DNA from: Paenibacillus sp. PastM-3
Lineage (GTDB): Bacteria; Bacillota; Bacilli; Paenibacillales; Paenibacillaceae
Direction of reading: 5' to 3'
Assembly (NCBI RefSeq): GCF_029893965.1
Contig: NZ_JARXXP010000002.1
Coordinates: 434,001-498,000, forward strand
DNA length: 64,000 nucleotides
Below, in pieces: positions 7,056 through 15,921 of this stretch. The position numbers were made by a program, and so were the translations under genes. The notes below the pieces were generated by a model. The model made no database searches, had not been told where the DNA came from, and saw only the letters and a program-made list of their open reading frames with translations. Positions within the stretch are counted from its first letter, which is position 1. Every line of letters begins with the position of its first letter.

Positions 7056-9248
7056 TTACATCTGAGTCTCACTGTCCGTTCCGGATTGCGTTGTACCTCC
7101 GGTCCCGGCAGAAGGAGCACCGGTCGGTGGAGTGCCGCCAGCGGTGCCGCGGTCAGGTCTTGTACCGCCGCTCATTCCGCCTCTGCCGCCTCCGCCCATT
7201 CCGCCCATACCCTGGGTTGCTTCGGTAACACCGGATTCATTCAGCCAGGTTACGCTGCTGGAGAGGTCGAAGCTTACAACTTCTGTGCCGCCGCTGTATG
7301 TGCCGTCAGTGTATACGCCGTCTACTGCGGTGCCTGTAGAGCTGCCGCCGGTGGAGAGGGTGTACGAGCCGCCTTCTTTCAGGTCAGGCGAGCTGATTAC
7401 AACCGAGCGGTAACTCTTCGCCGGTGCAAAGGTTGCAATGGTGTTGCCGTCTTTATCCTTCAGGTTCACCAGTTGTCCGGCTTCCTGAGAATCGGTGAAT
7501 GTCATGGCAATAGAGTACTGGCTGGAAGCATCGCCAGGTGCCTGAAGCATACCCGCGCTTCCTGCGGCGATCAGATATCCGCCGGTAATTTCGAAGGAGC
7601 CGTCGTAATCCAGGGCGCCGTTACCGTCATTGGTCGGGCCGTAGACGGTAACAGTACCGCCGCTCATTATGATTGAGCCGTTGGAATCAAGGCCGTCACC
7701 AGAAGCATCTACAGTCAGTGTGCCGCCGGTGATCGTCAGCATATTGCTGCCGGAGCCTGCGAACTGATCCTGGCCGCCTGCAGTTTGTCCGGCATTAGTA
7801 TCATTGCCGCCCGCTACGTTTACGCCGTCATCGGAAGCCACTACATCGATGTCACCGCCGGAGATGGTGATATTGGCGCCTTCAATCCCTTCGTAGCTCT
7901 TGGTGATCTTAATGGTTCCGCCGGAGATTGCTGTCAGGCTGTCGGCGTGAATACCGTCATCGCCTGTTTCAATCTGGAATTCCCCGTCTGTAATGGATAT
8001 ATTGCTGTTGCTGTGCACAGCATCATCTGCCGAGTCGATGGTGAAGCTGCCGCCGTTAACGGTGAGATCGCCGCCGGCTTTCAGGCCCTTCATGCTGACC
8101 GATTCTGTTTCGGTTGCTGCTGCTGTGTCCGTGGATGCCGCTGCATTGGTGTCTGCCGGCGCAGTAGTCCCGCCTGCCGTCCCGGCTGCTGCATCACCTG
8201 CCGGCATTTCCGGCGGTGCAGCCTGCGTACCGTCACCTGACGGAGCCTGGCCGCGCATTCCGCCGCCGCCAAAGCCGCCTCCACCGAAGCCGCCTTGATC
8301 GCCTGTCTTCACTTCTGCGTTGGCACTTCCGCCGCCGGTAACCAGATTGTACGTGCCGCCGTCGATTACAAGGGAGGTTTCACCTTGTATACCGTCGTTT
8401 GCAGCTGTAATATCAAAGGTCCCTCCGGAGATTGCGATGAAGCCCTTCTCGGTATCTTCATCATTGGTCGACTTGATGCCGTCGCCCTCTGCCTTAATGG
8501 TAATGCTGCCGTCCTGCACGGCTACCAGGTCTTTCCCGACCAGGCCGTCATCCGCAGCCTGTACTTCAATGGTGCCGGAGACGATTTTCAGATCATCTTT
8601 GCTTGTAATCCCGTCGTTGTAGTTACCGGTAACCTTCAGCGTGCCTGTACCGTTAATGGTCAGATCGGCCTTACTGAAAATCGCTGCACTCGGCTCATCC
8701 GTAGCTGCATCCGGGTACACATATTTTGTGGCATCGGTTACTGTGTTCACTGTACCGTCTTCCAGTGTCATGATTACCTTGCCAGCTTCCTTAATGTAGA
8801 CCGGTGCACTGCTGCTGTTCGTAAGCGTAGCTCCGTTCAGCACGAGATGCACGCTGCTATCATCCTGCACGTCGATGATGATCTGTCCGTCACTCAGTGT
8901 TCCGCTCAGCACATAGGTCCCACCGGCCGAGATCGTTACCGTGTTACCCGAAACAACTGCACCAGATCCAGTCACGGTGGCACCAGTTCCACTTAACGCA
9001 ATCGTTGTGGCGCTGTCAGCGCTCCAGGCTGTAGCCACATCTTCTTCATCAAAGCTTACGAGGTCGGCCGTCTTCACACTTGCCAGCTGGACATTTGCTG
9101 CAGACCCGCTGGTGGCAACTGCCGTAGTTACTGCTGCCGTAGCAGCCGATGATGATGTATCTGCGTTGTTAGTTGTACCGCAGGCTGACATGACGGCTGC
9201 TAATAACAGGACCAGCCCCGCTTTACTTGCCATGATAAATTTACTCAT
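7056..9248 (-). CDS. Beta-helix carbohydrate-binding-like lipoprotein (Cthe_2159/DUF4353 type)
   Basis: 730 aa. Lipoprotein signal peptide with lipobox VMSAC (Cys23). The body is built of short repeats such as ADDGLVGKD, NDGIQGE and DDGIHADS, with the regular Gly-Asp-Asp-Gly pattern of the right-handed beta-helix Cthe_2159 family, whose founding member binds polygalacturonate. Two low-complexity inserts break it: GGFGGGGFGGGGMRGQ mid-protein and a C-terminal GGMGGGGRGGMSGG stretch. It is the last gene after a VTC-domain polymerase and a DUF4956 membrane protein. A surface matrix or ligand-binding role is inferred. Confidence 0.8.
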   Translation of the reverse strand: MSKFIMASKAGLVLLLAAVMSACGTTNNADTSSSAATAAVTTAVATSGSAANVQLASVKTADLVSFDEEDVATAWSADSATTIALSGTGATVTGSGAVVSGNTVTISAGGTYVLSGTLSDGQIIIDVQDDSSVHLVLNGATLTNSSSAPVYIKEAGKVIMTLEDGTVNTVTDATKYVYPDAATDEPSAAIFSKADLTINGTGTLKVTGNYNDGITSKDDLKIVSGTIEVQAADDGLVGKDLVAVQDGSITIKAEGDGIKSTNDEDTEKGFIAISGGTFDITAANDGIQGETSLVIDGGTYNLVTGGGSANAEVKTGDQGGFGGGGFGGGGMRGQAPSGDGTQAAPPEMPAGDAAAGTAGGTTAPADTNAAASTDTAAATETESVSMKGLKAGGDLTVNGGSFTIDSADDAVHSNSNISITDGEFQIETGDDGIHADSLTAISGGTIKITKSYEGIEGANITISGGDIDVVASDDGVNVAGGNDTNAGQTAGGQDQFAGSGSNMLTITGGTLTVDASGDGLDSNGSIIMSGGTVTVYGPTNDGNGALDYDGSFEITGGYLIAAGSAGMLQAPGDASSQYSIAMTFTDSQEAGQLVNLKDKDGNTIATFAPAKSYRSVVISSPDLKEGGSYTLSTGGSSTGTAVDGVYTDGTYSGGTEVVSFDLSSSVTWLNESGVTEATQGMGGMGGGGRGGMSGGTRPDRGTAGGTPPTGAPSAGTGGTTQSGTDSETQM

Positions 9249-9275
9249 ATCTGATCAATCCCTTCCATTCTCATT

Positions 9276-9959
9276 TTAGTATTCCGTGGTAGTAGGACTC
9301 ATGGTCAGCGACAGATCCAGGTTGCCGTTCCGGGTGCGGATGGCATCCAGGAATTCCTTCTGGCTCGTGTGCTCATCAAGGGTAACGTTATACACCAGCT
9401 CATAAAGGCTGCCGAGCTCGGTGGTTCTGATTTTTTTCAGCTCATATACGACATTGAACTTGTTGAACACTTCAGCAAAAGCTTCTTCGTAGCCCAGATT
9501 TTCCGGGATGGTTACCTTCAGTGTTTTTTGCGCAGATTTTCTTACGCCAAAGCCGGTGCGGTTGAGAATGACCATGATGATGCAGAGAATGATAGTGAAC
9601 AGGACCGCGTAGCCGTAAGCGCCGACGCCGCAGGCCAGGCCCGATGCCATGGTGAACAGGACAAAGGTGATGTCCTTAGGATCGCCGGGCGCACTTCTGA
9701 AGCGGATAATCGAGAACGCACCGGCCAGACTGAAGGCTCTGGCAACGTTGCTGCCGATCAGGAGAATGATGATGGCTACAATAACAGGCAACAGAACCAT
9801 GGTGAGCGTGAAGCTCTGCGAATAGCCGGCAGGGCTTGTTTTCATATAAGTGAAGCTGATCAGCGCACCCAGCGCCAGGGAGATCAGGATCGTCAGAACC
9901 GCGTTGCCAAAGGTTAGAGCCGTGCTGTCAGAGACGGCGGTGAAAATGGAATCAAGCAT
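9276..9959 (-). CDS. DUF4956 membrane protein
   Basis: About 227 aa with four hydrophobic spans in the first half and a soluble C-terminal domain (residues about 140-227) of ferredoxin-like appearance. It matches DUF4956 proteins, which are regularly found beside VTC-domain and CotH-type genes. I chose the ATG at 9959, which overlaps the VTC stop as ATGCTTGA; a GTG nine bases upstream is also possible. Function unknown. Passage or anchoring of the VTC product at the membrane is a reasonable inference. Confidence 0.75.
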   Translation of the reverse strand: MLDSIFTAVSDSTALTFGNAVLTILISLALGALISFTYMKTSPAGYSQSFTLTMVLLPVIVAIIILLIGSNVARAFSLAGAFSIIRFRSAPGDPKDITFVLFTMASGLACGVGAYGYAVLFTIILCIIMVILNRTGFGVRKSAQKTLKVTIPENLGYEEAFAEVFNKFNVVYELKKIRTTELGSLYELVYNVTLDEHTSQKEFLDAIRTRNGNLDLSLTMSPTTTEY

Positions 9960-10695
9960 ACAGGACACTCTCGCTTTCTACTTTGCTGTTTCTCAGCATT
10001 TTTTTATATTCGTTGCCGTATTTGGAGAAGCTGGTGCGGTACATCTGGTGCTCGGAGAGCATTTTGGACAGCCACACCGGAATCGTCTTCTCGGCTTTGA
10101 CCTCCATCAGCCACTGGCCCGGTTCCATCAGCAGCTCGCCGTGAGTGCCGTGCTCCATTTTCAGATCGTACCGCCGGCTTCTGATATTCGTGTCAAAGGT
10201 GATGCGCAGATCGCGGTTATTTTTGCAGAACAGGGCTTTGCGGTCATAGGACAGATACACCATCGGCTTCAGATCGTAGCAGCTCAGGAAGTATTTGATT
10301 TCCTCAACCACCTGCTTGTTCATGTAGTCCTTGTACTCAGGCGGGATACCTGTGCGGACAAAATCGTAAGCTTCGTGCAGCTTGAGCGAGGTTCTTCTTT
10401 TGTTGACGAGACCGAAGACCTTCTTCTTGATCTCCAGGTAGACCTTGGAGTCACCATTTGGAACACCGTATGCCCGGAGGCGCAGCTTTTCTTTGTATTT
10501 CGGCTTGGACAGGCTGTTGCGGATCAGCGTATTGCTCGGTGTGTCGTAGTACAGATTAGTAATGGAATAAAACTCATGCTGTTTGTTGTAATCGTCCGGT
10601 TCCATATATTCGAGCAGTTCGTTATAGAGCTTCAGGTACGCTGCATGATCGAACAGGTATTTGTTTTCATAGCGGTTAAAAACCTCGATAGCCAT
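9952..10695 (-). CDS. VTC-domain polyphosphate polymerase
   Basis: 247 aa, one VTC catalytic domain (PF09359 type). The basic tunnel residues are all present: Lys12 in ENKY, Arg72/Arg74 in LRLRAYG, Glu88/Lys90 in LEIKKK, Lys99-Arg101 in NKRRT, then SYDRKAL, ITFDTNI and LMEVKAEKTIPVWL. In yeast Vtc4 the equivalents polymerise ATP gamma-phosphate into polyphosphate. There is no SPX domain and no membrane segment; the DUF4956 neighbour supplies the spans. It is the first gene of a three-gene operon divergent from a two-component system. Confidence 0.85.
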   Translation of the reverse strand: MAIEVFNRYENKYLFDHAAYLKLYNELLEYMEPDDYNKQHEFYSITNLYYDTPSNTLIRNSLSKPKYKEKLRLRAYGVPNGDSKVYLEIKKKVFGLVNKRRTSLKLHEAYDFVRTGIPPEYKDYMNKQVVEEIKYFLSCYDLKPMVYLSYDRKALFCKNNRDLRITFDTNIRSRRYDLKMEHGTHGELLMEPGQWLMEVKAEKTIPVWLSKMLSEHQMYRTSFSKYGNEYKKMLRNSKVESESVLYA

Positions 10696-10800
10696 TTGGG
10701 ATCAAATCCTTTCTCATCGGAATGTTTCGTGTGATTCGTATGTCTCGCTTGCCTATGAATGTATCTTAGCGGCCGAACCTTTAATGAATCTTAAATGGAT

Positions 10801-10836
10801 TTTACACTGCGTTTATTTTTTTACACCGGCTTTACA
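10801..10836. promoter_or_regulatory. TTTACA direct repeats, candidate response-regulator operator
   Basis: Three TTTACA words start at 10801, 10820 and 10831 in the divergent promoter region. The last two are exactly 11 bp apart, one helical turn, as in PhoB/OmpR-type direct-repeat sites. The adjacent OmpR-family regulator is the natural candidate to bind here. Inference only. Confidence 0.4.
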
Positions 10837-10923
10837 AAGGGCTTCTGCAGCAAAAGAACCCCCCGGTATATAGTAGAAGCTTTGAATTCTGCCTCCGCGG
10901 TTAAGGTTGATTAAAGGTAATCT

Positions 10924-10932
10924 TGCTATAAT
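10924..10932 (+). promoter_or_regulatory. Extended -10 promoter of the two-component operon
   Basis: TGCTATAAT is a perfect extended -10 about 50 nt before the response-regulator start. A -35 is weak or absent (TTAAGG/TTGATT at unsuitable spacing), which suits activator control. Confidence 0.55.
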
Positions 10933-10981
10933 GGCGTAAGTTACAGTACAGACATTAAGCTAACCAGGGGATGATGACAGG

Positions 10982-11659
10982 GTGAGAATATTAATCGTGG
11001 AAGATGAGGTGCACCTGGCCGAGGCCGTGACCCAAATCCTGAAAAAGCATAACTATTCCGCAGACGCCGTACATGACGGCAGAACGGGCCTCGATTACGC
11101 GCTTAGCGGGATCTATGATCTGCTGCTGCTGGACATCATGATGCCGGAGATGGACGGGATCAGCCTGCTGCGGGCCTTGCGCAAAAAAAGCATCCCGACC
11201 CCCGTCATCTTCCTGACGGCCAAAGGGGATACCACCGATATGGTGACGGGGCTTGATTACGGCGCCGACGATTATATCGCCAAGCCCTTCTCTTCGGAGG
11301 AGCTGCTGGCAAGAATCCGCGCGGTGCTGCGCCGCAAAGGCGAGGTGCTGCCGGATGATGCACTGAAATACGGCGATCTGGAGCTGAATACGACAAACCT
11401 GAAGCTTATGGTGGGCGGCAAGGAAATGAAGCTGAATCTGAAGGAGAGCGAGCTGCTGGAGCTGCTGATGGTCCGCAAACAGTCCGTCACCTCGAAGGAG
11501 CAGATCATTGAGAAGCTGTGGGGCTTTGATTCAGAGGCCGAGCATAACAATGTGGAGGTCTATATTTCTTTTCTGCGCAAAAAGCTTACGTTTCTCGGGG
11601 CCTCCACTCGCATCAGCACGATCCGTAATGTGGGCTATGTATTAGAGGTGAATGCCTGA
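10982..11659 (+). CDS. OmpR/PhoB-family response regulator
   Basis: 225 aa. Receiver domain with the acidic pocket at VEDE, phospho-acceptor Asp51 in LLLDIMMPEMDG, and Lys in IAKPF. The C-terminal winged helix ends EVYISFLRKKL...IRNVGYVLE. The start is GTG after CAGGGGATGATGACA. The stop codon overlaps the kinase ATG, so it pairs with that kinase. The divergent polyphosphate polymerase operon is the probable target. Confidence 0.92.
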   Translation: MRILIVEDEVHLAEAVTQILKKHNYSADAVHDGRTGLDYALSGIYDLLLLDIMMPEMDGISLLRALRKKSIPTPVIFLTAKGDTTDMVTGLDYGADDYIAKPFSSEELLARIRAVLRRKGEVLPDDALKYGDLELNTTNLKLMVGGKEMKLNLKESELLELLMVRKQSVTSKEQIIEKLWGFDSEAEHNNVEVYISFLRKKLTFLGASTRISTIRNVGYVLEVNA

Positions 11660-12981
11660 TGTTCAAAAAGCTCAGAAACCGCTTCCTGATTGTCAACCTG
11701 GTGACGATCTCCGTGATGATGCTGGTCGCCTTTGCTACCATCTACATCATCAACTACCTGAATGTCCAGAATGACATCCGCATGGATCTGCAGCGGATTA
11801 CCGAGGCCTTCCAGAAGCCGGGCAGCGGCGAGCACCGCGGCGGCGGGATCGGCGATGGCAGCGGCGGTGCACCGGACGGCGGCACAGACACTGGAACGCA
11901 GCGCCAGGATATTGGCGGCGGCAGCTTCGGGAGAATGGGCGGCAGTCCGCCGCCGGAGCGTTCGATCTCCTTCATGATCGAGACCAATAACGACTGGCAG
12001 CAGACCGGCACGCCTGTCTCACAGCTCAGCATGGATGATGAATTCTATGCCCAGGCACTGCAGAAAGCCGTTGATATGAATAAGACAACCGGGAGATTCG
12101 TGCTGGACGGCAGTCTTTGGGCCTTTGAGACCAAATCCGCCGCTGACGGGCATATGCTTGTTTTCCTCGACATTACTTCCCAGCAGAAGATTCTTACGAA
12201 CCTGATCTACATCTTCACCGTTGTCGGTGTTGTGATGCTGGTCATCCTTTATTTTACCAGCCGCTACTTTGCGAACCGCTCCATCAAGCCGGTACAGGAA
12301 GCCTTCGACAAGCAGAAGCAGTTCATCGCAGATGCCTCGCATGAGCTGAAGACGCCACTGGCCATTATTAATACAAATACGGATGTGCTGCTCTCTAATC
12401 CCGAAGATACCATTCTTGAGCAGTCCAAGTGGCTGTACTACATCAAATCGGAGACGGAGCGGATGGCCAAGCTGACGAGCGATCTGCTCTACCTGACCGA
12501 AATGGATGATTCCCGCACCGGGATGATCCATGCCCCCTTCAACATCAGCGAAGCAGTGGAAAATATCATCCTGACGATGGAGGCCGTCATTTTCGAAAAG
12601 AATGTAGCGCTGGAGTATGATATCGAGCCTAATCTGACTGTGCACGGCAACAGCGAGCAGATCAAGCAGGTCGTCATGATCCTGCTGGACAATGCCGTCA
12701 AGTACACAGGGCCGAAGGGTGAAATCACCCTGTCTCTGCGCAGGCAGCATAACGACGTGCTGCTGTCCGTCACCAATACCGGCGAAGGTATCGCCCCTGA
12801 GCATCTGACCCGGATCTTCGACCGGTTCTACCGCACCGATACCTCGCGCGCCCGCAAGCAGGGCGGCTACGGACTTGGCCTCGCGATTGCGAAGTCGATT
12901 GTCGAGCAGCAGCATAAGGGTAAGCTGTATGCCAAAAGTACGGTGGGAGAATCAACTACGTTTTATGTGCAGCTGTCATAA
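11659..12981 (+). CDS. Membrane sensor histidine kinase with Gly-rich outer loop
   Basis: 440 aa. Spans lie at about residues 9-32 and 180-202 around a 145-residue outer domain. A HisKA dimerisation region follows, with phospho-acceptor His228 in ADASHELKTPL, then an HATPase with N (LDNAVKYT), G1 and G2 (GGYGLGLAI) boxes. Residues 55-100 of the outer domain are Gly/Ser/Pro-rich (GGGSFGRMGGSPPPE) and compositionally resemble the inserts of the neighbouring lipoprotein. The stimulus is unknown. The output is the response regulator encoded just upstream. Confidence 0.92.
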   Translation: MFKKLRNRFLIVNLVTISVMMLVAFATIYIINYLNVQNDIRMDLQRITEAFQKPGSGEHRGGGIGDGSGGAPDGGTDTGTQRQDIGGGSFGRMGGSPPPERSISFMIETNNDWQQTGTPVSQLSMDDEFYAQALQKAVDMNKTTGRFVLDGSLWAFETKSAADGHMLVFLDITSQQKILTNLIYIFTVVGVVMLVILYFTSRYFANRSIKPVQEAFDKQKQFIADASHELKTPLAIINTNTDVLLSNPEDTILEQSKWLYYIKSETERMAKLTSDLLYLTEMDDSRTGMIHAPFNISEAVENIILTMEAVIFEKNVALEYDIEPNLTVHGNSEQIKQVVMILLDNAVKYTGPKGEITLSLRRQHNDVLLSVTNTGEGIAPEHLTRIFDRFYRTDTSRARKQGGYGLGLAIAKSIVEQQHKGKLYAKSTVGESTTFYVQLS

Positions 12982-13069
12982 TTAAATCGAATTTTAGATA
13001 ACCGGCTGAAACCAGGTCGAGGGTCCCTCCGTATCAGAGTTATTACCGATAAGGAGGAGATTCACAGCA

Positions 13070-13849
13070 ATGTCCATGTTTAAAAGAATGCTCGCAAGCG
13101 CCGGAATCGGTGCCGCTGAGGTGAACCTCATGCTTCACCAGGATGTAGTAAGAGCCGGTGATACACTCAGCGGGGTTGTCCGCATTCAGGGCGGCCGTGT
13201 GGATCAGAAGGTTGATGATGTATATGCCTTCGTCAAGACCCGCTACGTGAAGGAGCATAACGATTCCAAGAGCCATGCAGAGGCAACCATTGCCAAGTTT
13301 TTACTGGCTTCCGGTTTCACCGTGGAGGCGGAGAAGGTCTATGAGTTCCCTGTATCCTTCCAGCTTCCGTCCGTTACTCCGGTGACCATGGGCAGGACTC
13401 CCGTATGGATTCATACCGGGCTTGATATCAAGGAAGCCCTCGATCCTAAGGACGAGGACTATCTCCAGGTGCTGCCTCATCCGCATTCGGCGGTTGTTCT
13501 GGATGCTGCAGCCCAGCTCGGCTTCCGGCTCCGCGAGGTCAGCTGTGAATACGCTCCTCATTACGGCAAAAGAAACGGGCTCCCCTTCGTTCAGGAGTTT
13601 GAATTCCTGCCTTCCAGCCAGTTCCGCGGCCGCCTGGATGAGCTGGAAATCATGTTGTACCCGGATGAGCAGGGCGTTGAGCTGCTGCTGCAGATTGACC
13701 GCAAGGCCCGCGGATTTTCCGGCCTGCTGGCAGAAGCGCTTGATGCCGACGAGAAATTCGTAAGGCTACGCTTTGACCAGAGTCATCTGGCGTCGGGAAC
13801 GGAATACATTGCGGGCCAGCTGCTCGCAACAATCAGCAAATACGCATAA
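13070..13849 (+). CDS. Spo0M-like arrestin-fold sporulation control protein
   Basis: 259 aa. The start MSMFKRMLASAGIGAAEVNLML and the arrestin-like beta-sandwich (ALDPKDEDYLQVLPHP) are characteristic of Spo0M, about 258 aa in Bacillus subtilis. Spo0M affects early sporulation and cell division, and its fold suggests protein-protein contacts rather than catalysis. A strong ribosome site (AAGGAGGAG) precedes the ATG. Monocistronic with its own terminator. Confidence 0.88.
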   Translation: MSMFKRMLASAGIGAAEVNLMLHQDVVRAGDTLSGVVRIQGGRVDQKVDDVYAFVKTRYVKEHNDSKSHAEATIAKFLLASGFTVEAEKVYEFPVSFQLPSVTPVTMGRTPVWIHTGLDIKEALDPKDEDYLQVLPHPHSAVVLDAAAQLGFRLREVSCEYAPHYGKRNGLPFVQEFEFLPSSQFRGRLDELEIMLYPDEQGVELLLQIDRKARGFSGLLAEALDADEKFVRLRFDQSHLASGTEYIAGQLLATISKYA

Positions 13850-13865
13850 CTTGCTTCTATACAAG

Positions 13866-13903
13866 AAACCGGCTGGACGGATAGTAATCCGTCCAGCCGG
13901 TTT
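13866..13903. terminator. Bidirectional intrinsic terminator
   Basis: A 17-bp perfect stem beginning AAACCGGCTGGACGGAT with a 4-nt loop and T-runs on both sides, between the convergent Spo0M-like and esterase genes. Confidence 0.85.
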
Positions 13904-13954
13904 TTGTGTACAGGGCAGCCGTTATAAGCATAGCTTCTTCTAAGCGGCGGACGT

Positions 13955-15079
13955 TTAGTGCAGCAGTTCCTTCAAATAACCGCTTAACGCCCGGGCTGCC
14001 TGCTCATGGGCCGATATTCCCGGATGGCTTCGTGCGCCGGCACTTTCCGGTGTCATGTTAGGCAGCTGGAATACAGAGACCCTTGTGTCCCCTGATTTAC
14101 GGATATAACTGTCCACCGCACGGCTGATGGCCGGCAGCATCGGAACGCCCAGCATTCCGTAAGCCCAGACCAGATGGGCCTGCGGATTGCAGGATCTCAG
14201 CTTCACAAGAAACGCTTCTGCAGCCGCCTCAAAAGCCTGCAGGTCCTCCTCATTGAAGGAGCCGTCTTCGTTCAGCCGCTGCTTACGGGACTTGCCGCTG
14301 ACCGGATCGTTCCAGTCCGGCGAATAAAAGGCGCCGCCGTCGTTGGTGCCCAGATTAATCACAACTGCATCCGGCTGCCAGGCTGCAAAATCATGGGCCT
14401 GCAGCGCTCCGAGCGCTTCATTGCGCTCACCACCCAGCAGGCCGCATACCTGCCCGTAATAGAGGGGGATATTTTTCCCGGGATTGTTATCCCAGCTTGT
14501 CAGCACCCCCCAGCCGCTCTGGGAGATGACAGAATAGTCCGCATCCAGCTCCCGGGCTGTCATGGCCGTATAATTCACGGCAGCACTGAACCACATGGGA
14601 ATCCAGTCTTCCTCGGACCGGGCGCCGATCACGCCCTCGCCTGAGGTGATGCTGTCCCCGATGAACTCGAGCTTCAGCGGCTTATCCGCTACCGGCAGAA
14701 ACTCCCCGTCACACTTAACTCCGTGTATCTGCAGCAGACAGCCCGGGTCATCACTCATCGCCTGCAGCTCCTTCATAATCTTCACGTTCTTCACAGCCTG
14801 CTCATTCATGCCTCTGAAGACACAGATCCAGTGTCTGCCCGCGGTTACCATCTGTCTGCTGACAGGGGAACCGTTAATGACGATGCTGATCCACGGCTCA
14901 TGCTGGTCATAGTCGGCTTCAGCCTCAATCCACAGCTCCGATCCCCTGATATTGAATTCAAGTGCGCTGCCTGTCCAGAACAGCGTCAGGGGAGCCAGGC
15001 TCCCATTTGTTCTGCCGTGAACCTTGAGATGTGCAACCTCTGGCAGGGCTGCGGCTTGCAGCCTCCCGTTCTCTTTCAT
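13955..15079 (-). CDS. SGNH/GDSL esterase, carbohydrate esterase family 2-like
   Basis: 374 aa. An N-terminal beta-sandwich (about 1-120) is followed by an SGNH domain with nucleophile Ser in FIGDSITSGEG, Gly/Asn blocks including INLGTND, and His in SHPGISAHEQ. No Asp is seen at the usual DxxH place, consistent with the Ser-His dyad reported for some CE2 deacetylases. No signal peptide is visible. It starts 38 nt after the anti-sigma gene, so it probably belongs to the sigma operon. A sugar O-acetyl ester is the likely substrate. Confidence 0.78.
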   Translation of the reverse strand: MKENGRLQAAALPEVAHLKVHGRTNGSLAPLTLFWTGSALEFNIRGSELWIEAEADYDQHEPWISIVINGSPVSRQMVTAGRHWICVFRGMNEQAVKNVKIMKELQAMSDDPGCLLQIHGVKCDGEFLPVADKPLKLEFIGDSITSGEGVIGARSEEDWIPMWFSAAVNYTAMTARELDADYSVISQSGWGVLTSWDNNPGKNIPLYYGQVCGLLGGERNEALGALQAHDFAAWQPDAVVINLGTNDGGAFYSPDWNDPVSGKSRKQRLNEDGSFNEEDLQAFEAAAEAFLVKLRSCNPQAHLVWAYGMLGVPMLPAISRAVDSYIRKSGDTRVSVFQLPNMTPESAGARSHPGISAHEQAARALSGYLKELLH

Positions 15080-15117
15080 CCTCTCGTTCCTCCCGGCTTT
15101 CTTTCTCCCAAGATCAG

Positions 15118-15921
15118 CTATCCTTGCTTGATTGGTGCCGCCAGCACAATCTGGCCCCTAGGCGCTTCGCCGCCGTCATCCGGCTCGAGTGTGATAGCAA
15201 CAGTATCGTACTCCTGCGGCTCAAAGGTATAATACAGCGCCCCGTTACCGCCCTGGGATACGAAGGTGCCCGCATTCTGCGGAACATCGCCTTTGATCAG
15301 CCATACCTGGTAAACCTCGGTCCCTGTAAGCTCGGGCAGACCTTCGGCCTGCACAACGAGATGTGTGCCGCTGTTGTCCGCGATGATGGTAGCCAGGCCT
15401 TTGACCGCAGACTCCACTGCCGCCGGACTAAGCACAACCGACTCATTCACCTTGATTCCCTGAAGCGGTCCAGAGCTGACGGCCACCTGGCGCTGCAGCT
15501 GATCGACATCCTGGCGCAACTGGCTTGTATAGATGAGCAATACTACGACTGCTGCAGCAAGCCCGGCGCTAAGATAACGCAGAAACGGCTTCTTTCGGGG
15601 TGCCGGCACGGCCTTGACCGTATATTCAGGCTCCTCCCGAACCGGCTTGGGTGCCTCACCCGCAGGCTTCTGAACCTGCTGAACCGGAGCATCTGCTTCC
15701 AAAACCCGGGACAGAACACGTTTCTTCATCCCTGTCGGCGGTTCGGCAGGCTCGGAGGCAAGAGGGAGCAGCTCGATTACCTGACGGTACTCTTTTACCA
15801 GTTTCTCACATTCGGGGCATTCCTGTAAATGAATGCCGAACTGCTCCATTTCATCGTCCTGCAGTGCGCCAAGCGCGTACAATTCAGCCCATTCACACAA
15901 GTCTTTATTCTCTTCAGTCAT
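15118..15921 (-). CDS. RskA-type zinc-binding anti-sigma factor
   Basis: 267 aa. The N-terminal ZAS domain shows His31-x3-Cys35-x2-Cys38 (GIHLQECPEC). One membrane span lies at about 113-135 (YLSAGLAAAVVVLLIYT). The outer C-terminal domain ends with the RskA-family pattern TGTEVYQVWLIKGDVPQNAG...ITLEPDDGGEAPRGQIV. It overlaps the sigma gene by 8 nt. It should hold the sigma factor at the membrane until outside cleavage or a redox signal frees it. Confidence 0.9.
   Translation of the reverse strand: MTEENKDLCEWAELYALGALQDDEMEQFGIHLQECPECEKLVKEYRQVIELLPLASEPAEPPTGMKKRVLSRVLEADAPVQQVQKPAGEAPKPVREEPEYTVKAVPAPRKKPFLRYLSAGLAAAVVVLLIYTSQLRQDVDQLQRQVAVSSGPLQGIKVNESVVLSPAAVESAVKGLATIIADNSGTHLVVQAEGLPELTGTEVYQVWLIKGDVPQNAGTFVSQGGNGALYYTFEPQEYDTVAITLEPDDGGEAPRGQIVLAAPIKQG

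Noticed and set aside
8295..8996. Long plus-strand open frame (233 codons) opposite the beta-helix lipoprotein
   Set aside because: It is an antisense shadow of a repetitive, GC-rich coding region. The lipoprotein frame has signal peptide, lipobox and repeats, while this one has no ribosome site or recognisable domain.
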